64,000 nt of DNA from Deinococcus aquiradiocola. Lineage in GTDB: Bacteria; Deinococcota; Deinococci; Deinococcales; Deinococcaceae. Shown here piece after piece: positions 9,080 through 18,222 of this stretch (position 1 is the first letter of the stretch; each line of letters opens with the position of its first letter). The notes beneath the pieces are model-generated. The model had not been told where the DNA came from and ran no database searches. It saw only the letters and a program-made list of their open reading frames with translations. The position numbers were made by a program, and so were the translations under genes. The stretch is taken from contig NZ_BMOE01000004.1 in assembly GCF_014646915.1 (NCBI RefSeq), positions 186,001 to 250,000 of the forward strand. The letters run 5' to 3'.

Positions 9080-10072
9080 ATGCCGACAAGCACGGACGCC
9101 AAAGTCACCCGGTATCGCCTGCTGGTGGAACTGATGGCCGTGCTCGTGAGCACGCACCGGGTGGACAGCGTGCTGGAGGCCCTGCACGAGCGCGTGGGGA
9201 CGCTGTTCCAGGCGCCTGTCACGCTGCTGGCCCTGCGGCAGCCGGACGGCGCCTGGAACTGCCTGACGCTGGAGGGGCACAACACGCACCGCAAGACGCT
9301 CGCCGCGAGTGCGGACGGCCTGCTGGAGCGTGCGCTGCGCGGCGAACTGACATACACCAACGAACTCCTGTCGTACGCCGAGCGGAGCGGCCTGGTGTTG
9401 CGCCGTCTGGACCCGGACTCCACCCTGCCGTTCACGCGCTCCTGGATGGGCGTGCCCCTGCTGATGGACGGGCAGGCGACGGGCGTGCTGTCCATCCAGA
9501 GTTACGCGCCGGGCGACTTCAGCGACGACGACCTGGAATTCCTGCAGCTGCTCAGCACGCACCTGGGCATCGCGATGGAGAACGCGCACCTGCGCGAGCG
9601 ACTGGAGAAGGAGGCCCGCACGGACGCCCTGACGGGCCTCGGGAACCGGCGGTCTTTCGTGTACAGCGGCGAGCGGGCCCTGGCGAGCGGCGACCCGGTC
9701 ACGCTGGCCGTGATGGACGTGCAGCACTTCAAGGCCATCAACGACGCGCTCGGCCACCCGGCCGGGGACGCGGTGCTCGTGCACATCGGGGCGCTCCTGC
9801 ACGAGCACGCGCTGCCGGACGCTCAGGCGTTCCGGCTGGGCGGCGACGAGTTCGCCCTGCTGCTGCACCACCCGCACGGCCCGGCGTACGCGCGCGTGCA
9901 GGCGTTCCTGCAGCACGCGGGCCACGCGCCCTGGCCGGTGCCGGTCCCGGTGCGGCTGAACGTGGGCCTCGCCGAGCACCGCGCGGGCAGCACGTTCGAG
10001 CAGCTCGTGCGGAACGCCGACCGGCGCATGTACGACGCGAAGCTGCGCGGCGTGCAGCTCGACCCGGCCTGA
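9080..10072 (+). CDS. GAF-GGDEF diguanylate cyclase
   Basis: A 330-residue cytoplasmic signalling protein: GAF domain (about 25-170), short linker helix, then a GGDEF domain with DALTGLGNR (182-190), MDVQHFKAINDALGH and an intact GGDEF at 254-258, so c-di-GMP synthesis is expected. No RxxD inhibitory site is seen just before GGDEF. TATACT ends 7 nt before the ATG, indicating a leaderless message. It stands alone between mqnE (divergent) and a GNAT gene (convergent). The ligand of the GAF domain is unknown. Confidence 0.9.
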   Translation: MPTSTDAKVTRYRLLVELMAVLVSTHRVDSVLEALHERVGTLFQAPVTLLALRQPDGAWNCLTLEGHNTHRKTLAASADGLLERALRGELTYTNELLSYAERSGLVLRRLDPDSTLPFTRSWMGVPLLMDGQATGVLSIQSYAPGDFSDDDLEFLQLLSTHLGIAMENAHLRERLEKEARTDALTGLGNRRSFVYSGERALASGDPVTLAVMDVQHFKAINDALGHPAGDAVLVHIGALLHEHALPDAQAFRLGGDEFALLLHHPHGPAYARVQAFLQHAGHAPWPVPVPVRLNVGLAEHRAGSTFEQLVRNADRRMYDAKLRGVQLDPA

Positions 10073-10108
10073 CCGGCGACAGACCGGGCCGCACCTTTCA
10101 GGCGGGGT

Positions 10109-10663
10109 TCAGGGGCGGGGCGCGTCCAGGCGGGCCTGCACGGCGGGCCAGTCCTCGTCCGTCACGCTGAACAGCACCGTGTCGCGCACCGACCCGTCCC
10201 GGCGCACCATGTGCCGCCTCAGGACGCCCTCGCGCTGCGCTCCGAGGGCCGCGATGGCCGTCTGGGAGCGCGTGTTCAGGATGTCCGTCTTGATCTCGAC
10301 GCGGTGCATGCCCATTTCCCCGAAGGCGTGCGCGAGCAGCAGGCGTTTGAAGGCGCGGTTCGCGCCGGTCCGCATGAAGGCGGGCGCGATCCACGTCCCG
10401 CCGACCTCCACGCGGCGGTGCGCGGGCCGCAGCTCCATGTAGCGCGTGCAGCCCGCCAGCTGGCCGTCCACGCGTTTCACGAAGCCCATCTGGTCCGGCG
10501 CGTACAGGATGCCGGTGTAGTACGCGTCGGTGGCCGGGTCGCCGCTCAGGTGCGTGTACTCGTGCGGGGCCTGCGCGGCGAGCGCCACGAGCGGCGCGAT
10601 GTCGTCGGGCGTGAGCGGGTGCAGGCTGTACGGGCCGTGCCGGAGCGTCAGGTCGTGCTGCAT
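10109..10663 (-). CDS. GNAT acetyltransferase, RimJ/RimL type
   Basis: A 184-residue protein with the RimL-like layout: LHPLTPDDIAPLVALAAQAPH, a central GGTWIAPAFMRTGANRAFKRLL (acetyl-CoA site), VEIKTDILNTRSQTAIAAL and GVLRRHMVRRDGSVRDTVLFS at the C-terminus. These features match enzymes that acetylate ribosomal proteins or small amines. TACAGT is 6 nt before the ATG at 10663. It lies 87 nt downstream of the histidine phosphatase gene. Substrate unknown. Confidence 0.88.
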   Translation of the reverse strand: MQHDLTLRHGPYSLHPLTPDDIAPLVALAAQAPHEYTHLSGDPATDAYYTGILYAPDQMGFVKRVDGQLAGCTRYMELRPAHRRVEVGGTWIAPAFMRTGANRAFKRLLLAHAFGEMGMHRVEIKTDILNTRSQTAIAALGAQREGVLRRHMVRRDGSVRDTVLFSVTDEDWPAVQARLDAPRP

Positions 10664-10750
10664 GGGAGGACTGTACACGCTGCGCTGCCGTCCATGCCCC
10701 GCACCTGCCTGGACCGTGCCTGCGTGCACCGTGCGCGCGGGCCGGTGCAC

Positions 10751-11374
10751 TCAGGCGGGCGGGTACAGCTCAGGCAGGTGCGGGGCGAGGTTCACGCCCG
10801 TCACGTACGCCGTGTGGGACGCGCGACTGAGGCTGAGGGTGGCGTAGGCCGTGTCCCCGAACGCGAACCAGCCGTGCGGCGTGCCGAGCAGTTCGCGCAG
10901 CAGGCTGTTCCCGAACCCGCCGTGCGTGACGATCAGCACGCGCTCGCCGCCGCCGTTCCAGACGAGTTCCAGGGCGTGCAGCGCGCGGGCGCGAACGGCC
11001 GCCCGACTCTCGCCGCCGTCCCGCGTGAAGGGGTCGAGGTCGTGCCGGAAGGCGGGGATGGGGTACTTCTGCAGCGCCTCGTCGCGCTTCATTCCGGCGA
11101 GGGGGCCGTTGTCCCACTCGCGCAGCAGGTCGGTGGGGGTCAGCGGCACGCCGAGCGCGGCCGTGACGACGCGGGCCGTGGTGTGCGCGCGCCGCAGGGT
11201 GGAGGTGTACGCCCGCTCGAAGCGGGGCGGGTGCGCCTGCCAGTACCGGGCGAGTGCGGCGGCCTGCGCCTCACCCTGGGGGCTCAGGGGGCTGTCGTGG
11301 CGGCCCTCGTGGACGCCCTCGTCGTCGGCGCGGCTGCGGCCGTGACGCAGCAAGGTCAGGTGCAGGGCGGTCAT
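10751..11374 (-). CDS. Histidine phosphatase (phosphoglycerate mutase-like)
   Basis: A 207-residue branch-1 histidine phosphatase: the catalytic LLRHGRS is at the N-terminus, [15 protein letters not shown] follows, and the second catalytic histidine is in [15 protein letters not shown]. Family members dephosphorylate sugars, cofactors or nucleotide intermediates; the substrate here cannot be read from sequence. The ATG overlaps the stop of the ROK regulator (ATGA), so the two are translated together, hinting at a sugar-phosphate substrate under the same control. Confidence 0.88.
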   Translation of the reverse strand: MTALHLTLLRHGRSRADDEGVHEGRHDSPLSPQGEAQAAALARYWQAHPPRFERAYTSTLRRAHTTARVVTAALGVPLTPTDLLREWDNGPLAGMKRDEALQKYPIPAFRHDLDPFTRDGGESRAAVRARALHALELVWNGGGERVLIVTHGGFGNSLLRELLGTPHGWFAFGDTAYATLSLSRASHTAYVTGVNLAPHLPELYPPA

Positions 11375-12570
11375 GGGGCGTTCCGGTCGCCCGGCGCGGC
11401 CCACGAGAGGGCACCCTTGAAGAAGTGCTCGGCGACGAGTCCGGCGGCCCCCTGGCCCCAGGCGTCGTCACTCCAGCGGTCCACGAGGACGGCCGGGCAG
11501 TGCGCGTCCGGCAGCTGGCGGGCGTGCAGGGCGGCACGCATGGCGTTCAGGAAGGGGTCGCCGACGATGACGCCTTCCCCGCCGATCAGGATGAGTTCCG
11601 GGTCGAGCAGGTCGGTGAGGTTGGCGAGCGCCTCGCCGAGCCGCTGCCCGGCGGCCTGCAGGATGGCGTGCGGGCGCGTGTCGCCCGCGTCCAGCAGCGC
11701 GATGAGGTCCTCGAGGTGCTGCGCGTGCGTGCCGGGGTGCAGGTCGTTGAACTGTGCGACGAGGTCGGGGCTGGAGACGTGCGCCTGCAGGCAGCCGTGC
11801 AGGCCACACTCGCAGGGGCGGCCGCCGGGTTCGGTGAGGACGTGCCCGAGTTCGCCCGCACCACCGCGCGGACCGCGGTACAGCTGGCCGTTGAGGACGA
11901 GGGCAGCGCCGATGCCGCGTCCGAGCGTGACGACCACGAAGTCGGTGGCCTGCCGGGCGCGGCCGACGAGGCGTTCGGCGGTGGCGAAGGCGTTGGCGTC
12001 GTTGTCGATCCAGACGGGCACGCCGAGCTGCTCGTGCAGCAGCGTACCGAGCGGCAGGTCGCGCCAGCCGGTGCGGTGAGAGACGACGCACACGCCGCGT
12101 TCCGTGTCGATGAGGCCCGGCAGGGCGAGGCCCGCGCCGACGAGCGGGACGCCGCTGGCCTGCGGGTGTCGGCGCAGGTGCGCGCTGGCGAGCGCGGCGG
12201 CAGCGACGGCCGCCTCCGGGGTGGGCGCGCCGAGCGGGACGCGGATACGGTCGATGACGTTGAGGGCGAGGTCGGTCAGGACGGCCTGCAGTTCGGTTTC
12301 GAGGAGCTTCATGCCGATCGCCTGGTGGCCCGCGTAGTTGATGCCGAGCGGGACGGGGTGGCGGGGCAGGTGCGGGGCGAGTTCGGGGTGCTGGGTCAGG
12401 ATGCCTTCGCTGAGGAGGTCGGCGGTGACGATGGTGATGGAGGCGGCGCTCAGGCCGGTCTGCTGCACGAGTCGGGAGCGGCTCATGGGGCCGTCGCGGC
12501 GCAGCTCGTCGAGGATGAGTCGGCGGTTCATGGCGCGCGCGGCACCCTGGTCGACTTTCTGTGCGCGCAT
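11371..12570 (-). CDS. ROK-family transcriptional repressor (NagC/XylR-like)
   Basis: A 399-residue protein with an N-terminal winged HTH ([33 protein letters not shown]) and a ROK sugar-binding domain, including [27 protein letters not shown] and the zinc motif [11 protein letters not shown] (normally CxCGxxGCxE; the last residue is Gln here). TAGCAT ends 7 nt before the ATG at 12570, which fixes the start and rules out ATGs further upstream. Divergent from two secreted polysaccharide-active lipoproteins, it is the likely sugar-responsive repressor of that locus. Confidence 0.9.
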   Translation of the reverse strand: MRAQKVDQGAARAMNRRLILDELRRDGPMSRSRLVQQTGLSAASITIVTADLLSEGILTQHPELAPHLPRHPVPLGINYAGHQAIGMKLLETELQAVLTDLALNVIDRIRVPLGAPTPEAAVAAAALASAHLRRHPQASGVPLVGAGLALPGLIDTERGVCVVSHRTGWRDLPLGTLLHEQLGVPVWIDNDANAFATAERLVGRARQATDFVVVTLGRGIGAALVLNGQLYRGPRGGAGELGHVLTEPGGRPCECGLHGCLQAHVSSPDLVAQFNDLHPGTHAQHLEDLIALLDAGDTRPHAILQAAGQRLGEALANLTDLLDPELILIGGEGVIVGDPFLNAMRAALHARQLPDAHCPAVLVDRWSDDAWGQGAAGLVAEHFFKGALSWAAPGDRNAP

Positions 12571-12698
12571 GGCTCGCATGCTATCCGGATTCGGGGGCGC
12601 GGGTGACGTCAGTTTCTGACCTCTCCGGCTGGCGAGCAGCGGGGCTGCCCTGACGGCTGGGTGGGGGGCGGGAGATCCGTTCACATTCTTCCGTTCAT

Positions 12699-12727
12699 TT
12701 GACAAAGTGAAGGGATCGTCCTACGAT
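12699..12727 (+). promoter_or_regulatory. Strong sigma-70-type promoter for the CBM32 lipoprotein genes
   Basis: TTGACA (12699-12704), a 17-bp spacer, then TACGAT (12722-12727). Predicted start is near 12734, giving a leader of about 67 nt with GGGAGG before the ATG at 12801. This differs from the leaderless promoters elsewhere in the window. It sits in the 230-bp gap facing the ROK repressor gene, so a ROK operator is expected here, though I could not pick one out by symmetry. Confidence 0.8.
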
Positions 12728-12800
12728 TGGTCACACGTCACAATCCAGGCCGCTGTTCCGGCCCCGTTCACCCGCTCCGGCCCGTGCCGGGAGGTCCCTC

Positions 12801-14141
12801 ATGCGTGCACGCTCCGCCCCGGCCCGTCCGCCCCGACCCGCCCCGCCGACGCTGACGGCGCCGCTGCTCGCCCTGCTGCTCGGCGCGTGCAGCGCCCCGT
12901 CTTCTCCTGCCACCCTCCAGCCGCACACGCCCGGCACGGCAGCCACCGTCAGCGCACTCACCGTCAGCACGCAGGCCACCCGCAGCGCCAAACGCGGCGT
13001 CGCCTACGACCTCGCCAGCACGGCCGACGCGACCGCCCTCTCGCCCGGCGTCGGCTGGTGGTACAACTGGAGCCCCACCCCCAACCCCGGCGCGACCGGA
13101 ACCGGCATGGAATTCGTCCCGATGCTCTGGAACGGCACCTTCGACACCGCCACCGCCGAGACCCAGATCCGCGCCCTCGGCACCCCGAAGAACCTGCTCG
13201 TCCTGAACGAACCGAACCTCACGGACCAGGCGAACCTGACGCCCGCACAGGCCGCCGCCCTGTGGCCCCGCTACGAGCAGGTGGCGCGCGACACCGGCGT
13301 GAACCTCGTCGGACCCGCCATGACGTGGGGCACCATGCCGAACTACCAGGACCCGGTCGCGTGGCTGGACGCCTTCTACGCCGCGTACCGCAACGCGAAC
13401 GGCGGACGCGACCCGCGCATCGACGCACTCGCCTTCCACTGGTACGACTACGGCCTCGCCGCGCAGCTCGACCGCCTGAAAAAGTACGGCAAGCCCCTGT
13501 GGGTCACGGAATTCGCGAACTGGCACGCGCAGCAGGACGGCGCGCAGATCGACACGCCCGCCAGACAGCTCGCGCAGCAGAACGACATGGTCGCCACGCT
13601 GGAAGGCCGCAGCGACGTGCTGCGCTACGCGTGGTTCACGGGCCGCTGGCCCAACGACACGCACGCCACCAGCCTCCTCGCCGGGAGCGGACAGCTCACC
13701 CCGCTCGGCCAGAACTACCTGAACCTTCCCGCCGCCCCCGCACCGTGCGGCGCGGCGAACATCGCCCTGAACCGCCCCGCCACCGCGTCCAGCAGCGAGT
13801 CGGCTGGTACGCCCGCCAGTGCCGCCGTGGACGGCAACGCGGGCACCCGCTGGTCCAGCGCCTTCGCGGACCCGCAGTGGCTGCAGGTGGACCTGGGCAG
13901 CGTGCAGCCCCTCTGCGGCGTGACCCTCCAGTGGGAGGCCGCGTACGGGAAGGCCTACCAGCTGCAGACCTCGGACGACGCCCGTACCTGGACGACCGTG
14001 TACAGCACCGCCAGCGGCACCGGCGGCACGCAGGCCCTGAACTTCACGGGCAGCGGCCGCTACGTGCGCGTACTCGGCACGCAGCGCGCCACCACGTACG
14101 GGTACTCGCTGTGGGAACTGCAGGTGCGCCGCACGAACTGA
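12801..14141 (+). CDS. Secreted GH128-like beta-1,3-glucanase lipoprotein with CBM32
   Basis: A 446-residue lipoprotein with lipobox LLGAC (Cys30). The middle (65-310) looks like a glycoside-hydrolase TIM barrel of the Glyco_hydro_cc/GH128 type: GWWYNWSPTPNP, VLNEPN (Glu137, candidate acid/base) and WVTEFANWH (Glu237, candidate nucleophile). The C-terminal 130 residues (NIALNRPATAS...GYSLWELQV) form a discoidin/CBM32 sugar-binding domain nearly identical to that of the next gene. RBS GGGAGG precedes the ATG. Surface attack on beta-1,3-glucan is inferred. Confidence 0.82.
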   Translation: MRARSAPARPPRPAPPTLTAPLLALLLGACSAPSSPATLQPHTPGTAATVSALTVSTQATRSAKRGVAYDLASTADATALSPGVGWWYNWSPTPNPGATGTGMEFVPMLWNGTFDTATAETQIRALGTPKNLLVLNEPNLTDQANLTPAQAAALWPRYEQVARDTGVNLVGPAMTWGTMPNYQDPVAWLDAFYAAYRNANGGRDPRIDALAFHWYDYGLAAQLDRLKKYGKPLWVTEFANWHAQQDGAQIDTPARQLAQQNDMVATLEGRSDVLRYAWFTGRWPNDTHATSLLAGSGQLTPLGQNYLNLPAAPAPCGAANIALNRPATASSSESAGTPASAAVDGNAGTRWSSAFADPQWLQVDLGSVQPLCGVTLQWEAAYGKAYQLQTSDDARTWTTVYSTASGTGGTQALNFTGSGRYVRVLGTQRATTYGYSLWELQVRRTN

Positions 14142-14243
14142 TCCGTATTGCATCCCCGATTGACCGGAATCCTGATGACCTCTCCCCCGCCCCCAGGTTC
14201 ACCGTTCCGCGCGTCCACGGGCGCAGTCACACAAGGAGTCCAC

Positions 14244-16481
14244 ATGAACACACGGCCTTCCCCCACCGCCTCGCCCCGCAGCATCCTCACGCGGTTCACG
14301 CTCGCCGCCAGCGTCGGCCTGTTGCTCGGCGCGTGCACCCAGCAGACGCCCGCCCCGACCGCCACCGGCACACCCACCCTCGGCGCGCTGGCGACGTGCG
14401 GCACCACGAACCTCGCCCTGAACCGCCCCGCCACCGCGTCCACCACCGAGAACGCCGGTACGCCCGCCAGTGCCGCCGTGGACGGCAACGCGGGCACCCG
14501 CTGGTCCAGCGCCTTCACGGACCCGCAGTGGCTGCAGGTGGACCTGGGCAGCGTGCAGAACCTCTGCCAGGTCACCCTGAACTGGGAGGCGGCCGCCGGG
14601 AAGGCTTTCCAGATCCAGGCGTCGAACGACGCCACCACCTGGACGACGCTGTACAGCACCACCAGCGGCACGGGCGGCGTGCAGACCGTCCCCGTCACGG
14701 GCAGCGGCCGCTACGTCCGCATGTACGGCACGCAGCGCACCACCGCGTACGGGTACTCGCTGTGGGAGATGACCGTGAACGGCGTGGCGGGCACCCCCAC
14801 CCTCCCCACGTCGGACACGCCGAACTTCGGGCCGAACGTCAAGATCTACGACCCGGCCGTGCCTGCCGCGACCATCCAGGCGGACCTCGACAGTGCCTTC
14901 AATGCCTGGAACCAGAACGCGGGCGCGCAGTTCGGCAGTCAGCGCTACACGTTCCTGTTCAAGCCCGGCACGTACGGGCGCGTGTGGGCGAACGTCGGCT
15001 TCTACACGCACCTCGGCGGGCTGGGCCTCAACCCGGACGACGTGACCATCAACGGCGCGATCAACGTCGACAGCGGCTGGAATGCCGGAGACACCGCCAA
15101 CGCCACGCAGAACTTCTGGCGGAGCGCCGAGAATCTCTCCGTCGTGCCCGAAGGCGGCACCGACCGCTGGGCCGTGTCGCAGGCCGCCCCCATGCGGCGC
15201 GTGCACGTCAGGGGCGCCCTGACGCTCGGGCCGAGCAACTACGGGTACGCGAGCGGCGGGTACCTCGCGGACGTGCGGGTGGACGGGCAGGTCAGCTCGT
15301 CGTCGCAGCAGCAGTGGTACACGCGCGACAGCAGCCTGGGCAGCTGGACGGGCGGCGTGTGGAACATGGTGTTCTCCGGCGTGCAGGGCGCCCCCGCGCA
15401 GACCTTCCCGAACCCGCCCAGCACCACGCTCGCCACCACGCCCGTCTCGCGCGAGAAACCCTACCTGTACATCGACAGTGCCGGGAAGTACCGCGTGTTC
15501 CTCCCCAGCCTCCGCACGAACGCCGCCGGGGCCACGTGGCCCAACACGCCCGGCACCAGCCTGCCCCTGAGCACGTTCTACGTCGCGAAACCCAGCGACA
15601 GCGCCGCCACCCTGAACCAGGCGCTCACGCAGGGCCTGAACCTGTTCTTCACGCCCGGCGTGTACCACCTGAACCAGACGCTGAACGTCACGCGCGCGAA
15701 CACCGTCATCTACGGCCTGGGCTTCCCGACCCTCATCCCGGACGGCGGCGTGAACGCCATCCAGACGGCCGACGTGGACGGCGTGAACATCTCCGGCCTG
15801 CTGTTCGACGCGGGCACCACCAACAGCGCCGCCCTCCTCACGGTCGGCACGGCCGGATCGCACGTCAGTCACGCCACGAACCCCAGCAGCGTGCAGGACG
15901 TGTACTTCCGCATCGGCGGGGCCGTGGCAGGCAAGGCCACCACCAGCCTGATCGTGAACAGCGACCACACCCTCGTGGACCACATCTGGGCGTGGCGCGC
16001 CGACCACGGCACCAACCCCACCGGCTGGACCGTCAACACCGCCGACACCGGCATGATCGTGAACGGCAATGGCGTCCTCGCGACCGGGCTGTTCGTCGAG
16101 CACTACCAGAAGTACGAGGTGGTGTGGAACGGCCAGGGCGGCAAGACCATCTTCTTCCAGAACGAGAACCCCTACGACGTGCCGGACCAGGCCACGTGGC
16201 GCAGCGGCGCGAACGGCTACGCCGCGTACAAGGTCGCCGACACCGTCACCACGCACGAAGGCTGGGGCATGGGCGTGTACTCGTACTTCAACGTGAATCC
16301 CGGCGTGCACGTCGACCGCGGCTTCGAGGTGCCGAACACCGCCGGCGTGAAATTCCATGACGTGTTCACCGTGTCCCTCGGGAACGTCGGCACCATCGAC
16401 CACGTCATCAACACCACCGGCCCCGTCGCGCCGCAACCCGGCACGAACACCGCGCCCAGCAACGTGGTCAGCTACCCCTGA
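14244..16481 (+). CDS. Secreted CBM32 lipoprotein with right-handed beta-helix domain
   Basis: A 745-residue lipoprotein (lipobox LLGAC) with an N-terminal discoidin/CBM32 domain and a large C-terminal domain rich in short strand-turn repeats. Stretches such as FTPGVYHLNQTLNVTRANT, YGLGFPTLIPDGG and VDGVNISGLLFDAG are typical of pectate-lyase-like parallel beta-helices. Related proteins are often annotated only as coagulation factor 5/8-type. Polysaccharide depolymerase activity is likely (GH55 or GH87-like fold), but the family is unproven. AAGGAG precedes the ATG; it follows the GH128-like gene by 102 nt. Confidence 0.78.
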   Translation: MNTRPSPTASPRSILTRFTLAASVGLLLGACTQQTPAPTATGTPTLGALATCGTTNLALNRPATASTTENAGTPASAAVDGNAGTRWSSAFTDPQWLQVDLGSVQNLCQVTLNWEAAAGKAFQIQASNDATTWTTLYSTTSGTGGVQTVPVTGSGRYVRMYGTQRTTAYGYSLWEMTVNGVAGTPTLPTSDTPNFGPNVKIYDPAVPAATIQADLDSAFNAWNQNAGAQFGSQRYTFLFKPGTYGRVWANVGFYTHLGGLGLNPDDVTINGAINVDSGWNAGDTANATQNFWRSAENLSVVPEGGTDRWAVSQAAPMRRVHVRGALTLGPSNYGYASGGYLADVRVDGQVSSSSQQQWYTRDSSLGSWTGGVWNMVFSGVQGAPAQTFPNPPSTTLATTPVSREKPYLYIDSAGKYRVFLPSLRTNAAGATWPNTPGTSLPLSTFYVAKPSDSAATLNQALTQGLNLFFTPGVYHLNQTLNVTRANTVIYGLGFPTLIPDGGVNAIQTADVDGVNISGLLFDAGTTNSAALLTVGTAGSHVSHATNPSSVQDVYFRIGGAVAGKATTSLIVNSDHTLVDHIWAWRADHGTNPTGWTVNTADTGMIVNGNGVLATGLFVEHYQKYEVVWNGQGGKTIFFQNENPYDVPDQATWRSGANGYAAYKVADTVTTHEGWGMGVYSYFNVNPGVHVDRGFEVPNTAGVKFHDVFTVSLGNVGTIDHVINTTGPVAPQPGTNTAPSNVVSYP

Positions 16482-16497
16482 CCCGCAGGGCGTGAAC

Positions 16498-16539
16498 GGC
16501 CGTGGCCCCCTCCGTGCAGCGGAGGTGCGGGCCACGGCC
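16498..16539. terminator. Bidirectional hairpin terminator
   Basis: GGCCGTGGCCC (16498-16508) pairs perfectly with GGGCCACGGCC (16529-16539), with an inner CCTCCG/CGGAGG stem. It lies between the convergent beta-helix lipoprotein gene and the deaminase gene and can serve both. Confidence 0.75.
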
Positions 16540-16564
16540 TTCGGCGTTCATGTCAGCCCTGCAG

Positions 16565-17197
16565 TCATGCCAGGACGGCCAGCGCGTCCGCGAGGGGGGC
16601 GCGGCGCTCGGCCAGGGCGTCCAGGGTGCGGGAGCGGTGCAGGCGGGCGGCGAATTCCACGTCCGGCGCGTACTCGTGGAAGGTCTGCAGGAAGTGCCCG
16701 AGCGCGTCGTGGCCTTCCCTCAGGAAACTCGTGAGCGCGAGGCGCAGGGCGGCGCGCTGCACGTCTTCCGGCGCGCGGCTCACGCGCATGCCCTTGCGGG
16801 ACACGTAGCGGTGGTCCGTCAGGATGTCGGCCGCTCCGGCCCAGGGGTCCGGCGCGGCGTAGCTGACGCCCCGGATGCTGCTCATGGCGACTGCTCCGGC
16901 GCACTGCGGGCAGGGTTCGACGGTGGTGTGGACGGTCCAGCCGTAGCACTCGGGGCGCGGCACGTCCCGCAGGTCCAGCAGGGCGTTGATCTCGGCGTGC
17001 GCCAGATCATGCCCGGCGACGAAGCCTGAACCTTCCGCGCCGTGTACGCGCCGCGCCGCGCCCAGCCGGTTGCGTCCGCGCGCCAGCACCGTGCCGTGCT
17101 CGTCGGCGATGCACGCCCCGATGGCGTACGAGCCCTCGCCGTACGCGGTCCAGGCTTCTTCCAGGGCGGCCCGCCAGGGAGCGGAGAGCGGCGTCAC
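16565..17197 (-). CDS. Cytidine/nucleoside deaminase-fold protein
   Basis: A 210-residue zinc deaminase of the CDA/TadA superfamily: HAEINALLDL supplies the zinc His and catalytic Glu, and TVEPCPQCAGAVAMSSI supplies the two zinc cysteines (PCxxC). The about 60 C-terminal residues after the core are helical and less typical. It lacks the compact length of TadA, so a free base, nucleoside or related small substrate is likelier than tRNA. The GTG at 17197 overlaps the Nudix stop (GTGA). Last gene of the coupled GGDEF-RHH - Nudix - deaminase operon. Confidence 0.82.
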   Translation of the reverse strand: MTPLSAPWRAALEEAWTAYGEGSYAIGACIADEHGTVLARGRNRLGAARRVHGAEGSGFVAGHDLAHAEINALLDLRDVPRPECYGWTVHTTVEPCPQCAGAVAMSSIRGVSYAAPDPWAGAADILTDHRYVSRKGMRVSRAPEDVQRAALRLALTSFLREGHDALGHFLQTFHEYAPDVEFAARLHRSRTLDALAERRAPLADALAVLA

Positions 17198-17601
17198 AGC
17201 CAGCCCCGCTCGCGCAGGACCGCCAGCGCCGGGGCCAGCTGATCGTCGTCGCACCAGGGCGACTGTGTGGGATCGACCCAGAGGCAGTCTCGGCCTTCCG
17301 GGCTGGGTTCCTGGCGGGTCAGGCGGGCCAGGAAGATCAGGCTGGCCATGCCGCTGCGGGGTGAGGTGACCGCGAAGCCTGTGCCCTCCACGGCCACGTG
17401 GGCGCCCGCTTCCTCCCAGGCTTCCCGCACGGCCGCGCCCGCTGCCGTCTCGCCGGGTTCGATGCCGCCGCCCGGCAGGCTCCAGCGGCCCCCGCCGACC
17501 CCGATCATGAGCACCCGGCCCTCGTGCAGCACGCAGGCGCAGGCGCGCCCGGTGCGCTCCAGGCCGGGCGAGAGGTTCGTCGGTCCGGCCCAGCGGCTCA
17601 C
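17194..17601 (-). CDS. Nudix hydrolase
   Basis: A 135-residue single-domain Nudix protein with a perfect box GGGIEPGETAAGAAVREAWE followed by EAG (Gx5Ex7REUxEExGU), so magnesium-dependent hydrolysis of a nucleoside diphosphate linked to X is expected. The GTG start at 17601 overlaps the stop of the upstream GGDEF-RHH gene, and its own stop overlaps the deaminase start; both junctions are GTGA. The substrate is not identifiable. Neighbouring deaminase suggests nucleotide-pool housekeeping. Confidence 0.9.
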   Translation of the reverse strand: MSRWAGPTNLSPGLERTGRACACVLHEGRVLMIGVGGGRWSLPGGGIEPGETAAGAAVREAWEEAGAHVAVEGTGFAVTSPRSGMASLIFLARLTRQEPSPEGRDCLWVDPTQSPWCDDDQLAPALAVLRERGWL

Positions 17602-18203
17602 AGGGCGCCCCGGTGCTTCTCCACCAGCTCGTCCAGCGCTTCTCGCAGCAGGCTGGCCTCGGTGCGCTCCAGGGCGGCGGCGAGTTTGCTCAGCCGCTCC
17701 AGCTGGCTCTTGGGGTAGTAGTTGCTCTTGAGGACCATCTTGCTTTCCACGTAGATGCAGGCACGGCCGCGTCCCTCGCGTTTGGCGCGCAGCAGGGCCT
17801 CGTCGGCAGCGCGCTGCAGTTCGAGGGGGCTGTCGGCGTGGGCGGGGCGTCCGGCGAGGCCTACGGAGAGGCTGAGGGTGCGGGGCCAATCGGGGTCGCG
17901 GTTCATCTGGAAGTGCTTGATGATCTCGTCGAAGAGGATGAGGGCCGTTTCGGCAGCCGTTTCGGGGAGGATGGCGGCGTACTCGTCGCCGCCGAGGCGC
18001 GCGACGTGGCTTCCGGCCGGGAGGCTGCCGGTCAGCAGGCGTTCGACGACGCGCAGGACCCGGTCGCCTTCGTTGTGCCCGAGGGTGTCGTTGAGGTTCT
18101 TGAAGTGGTCGACGTCCAGCAGGGCGAGGGTGAGGGGGACGCCGGCGAGTTTGGCGAGGGTGGTCTCGAAGTCGGGGCGGCTGAGGATGGGGGGGCGGGC
18201 CAC
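17598..18203 (-). CDS. GGDEF domain fused to a ribbon-helix-helix DNA-binding domain
   Basis: A 201-residue cytoplasmic protein. Residues 20-152 are a compact GGDEF domain with [16 protein letters not shown] (29-43) and GGDEY (71-75); the usual DxLTGLxNR segment is missing and no RxxD inhibitory site is visible. Residues 154-197 match the ribbon-helix-helix pattern: a polar strand MVLKSNYYP, helix [16 protein letters not shown], turn T, helix [16 protein letters not shown]. The GTG at 18203 is chosen because AAGGAGG sits before it. The promoter is buried in a large palindrome, suggesting autoregulation. The RHH call is by eye. Confidence 0.75.
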   Translation of the reverse strand: MARPPILSRPDFETTLAKLAGVPLTLALLDVDHFKNLNDTLGHNEGDRVLRVVERLLTGSLPAGSHVARLGGDEYAAILPETAAETALILFDEIIKHFQMNRDPDWPRTLSLSVGLAGRPAHADSPLELQRAADEALLRAKREGRGRACIYVESKMVLKSNYYPKSQLERLSKLAAALERTEASLLREALDELVEKHRGAL

Positions 18204-18222
18204 GGTGAACCTCCTTGGATTG

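Noticed and set aside
12571..12705. A longer ROK protein starting at 12705 or 12579
   Set aside because: The TAGCAT box 7 nt before 12570 and the position of the HTH fit the 12570 start; the upstream codons lie in the promoter region of the divergent gene.
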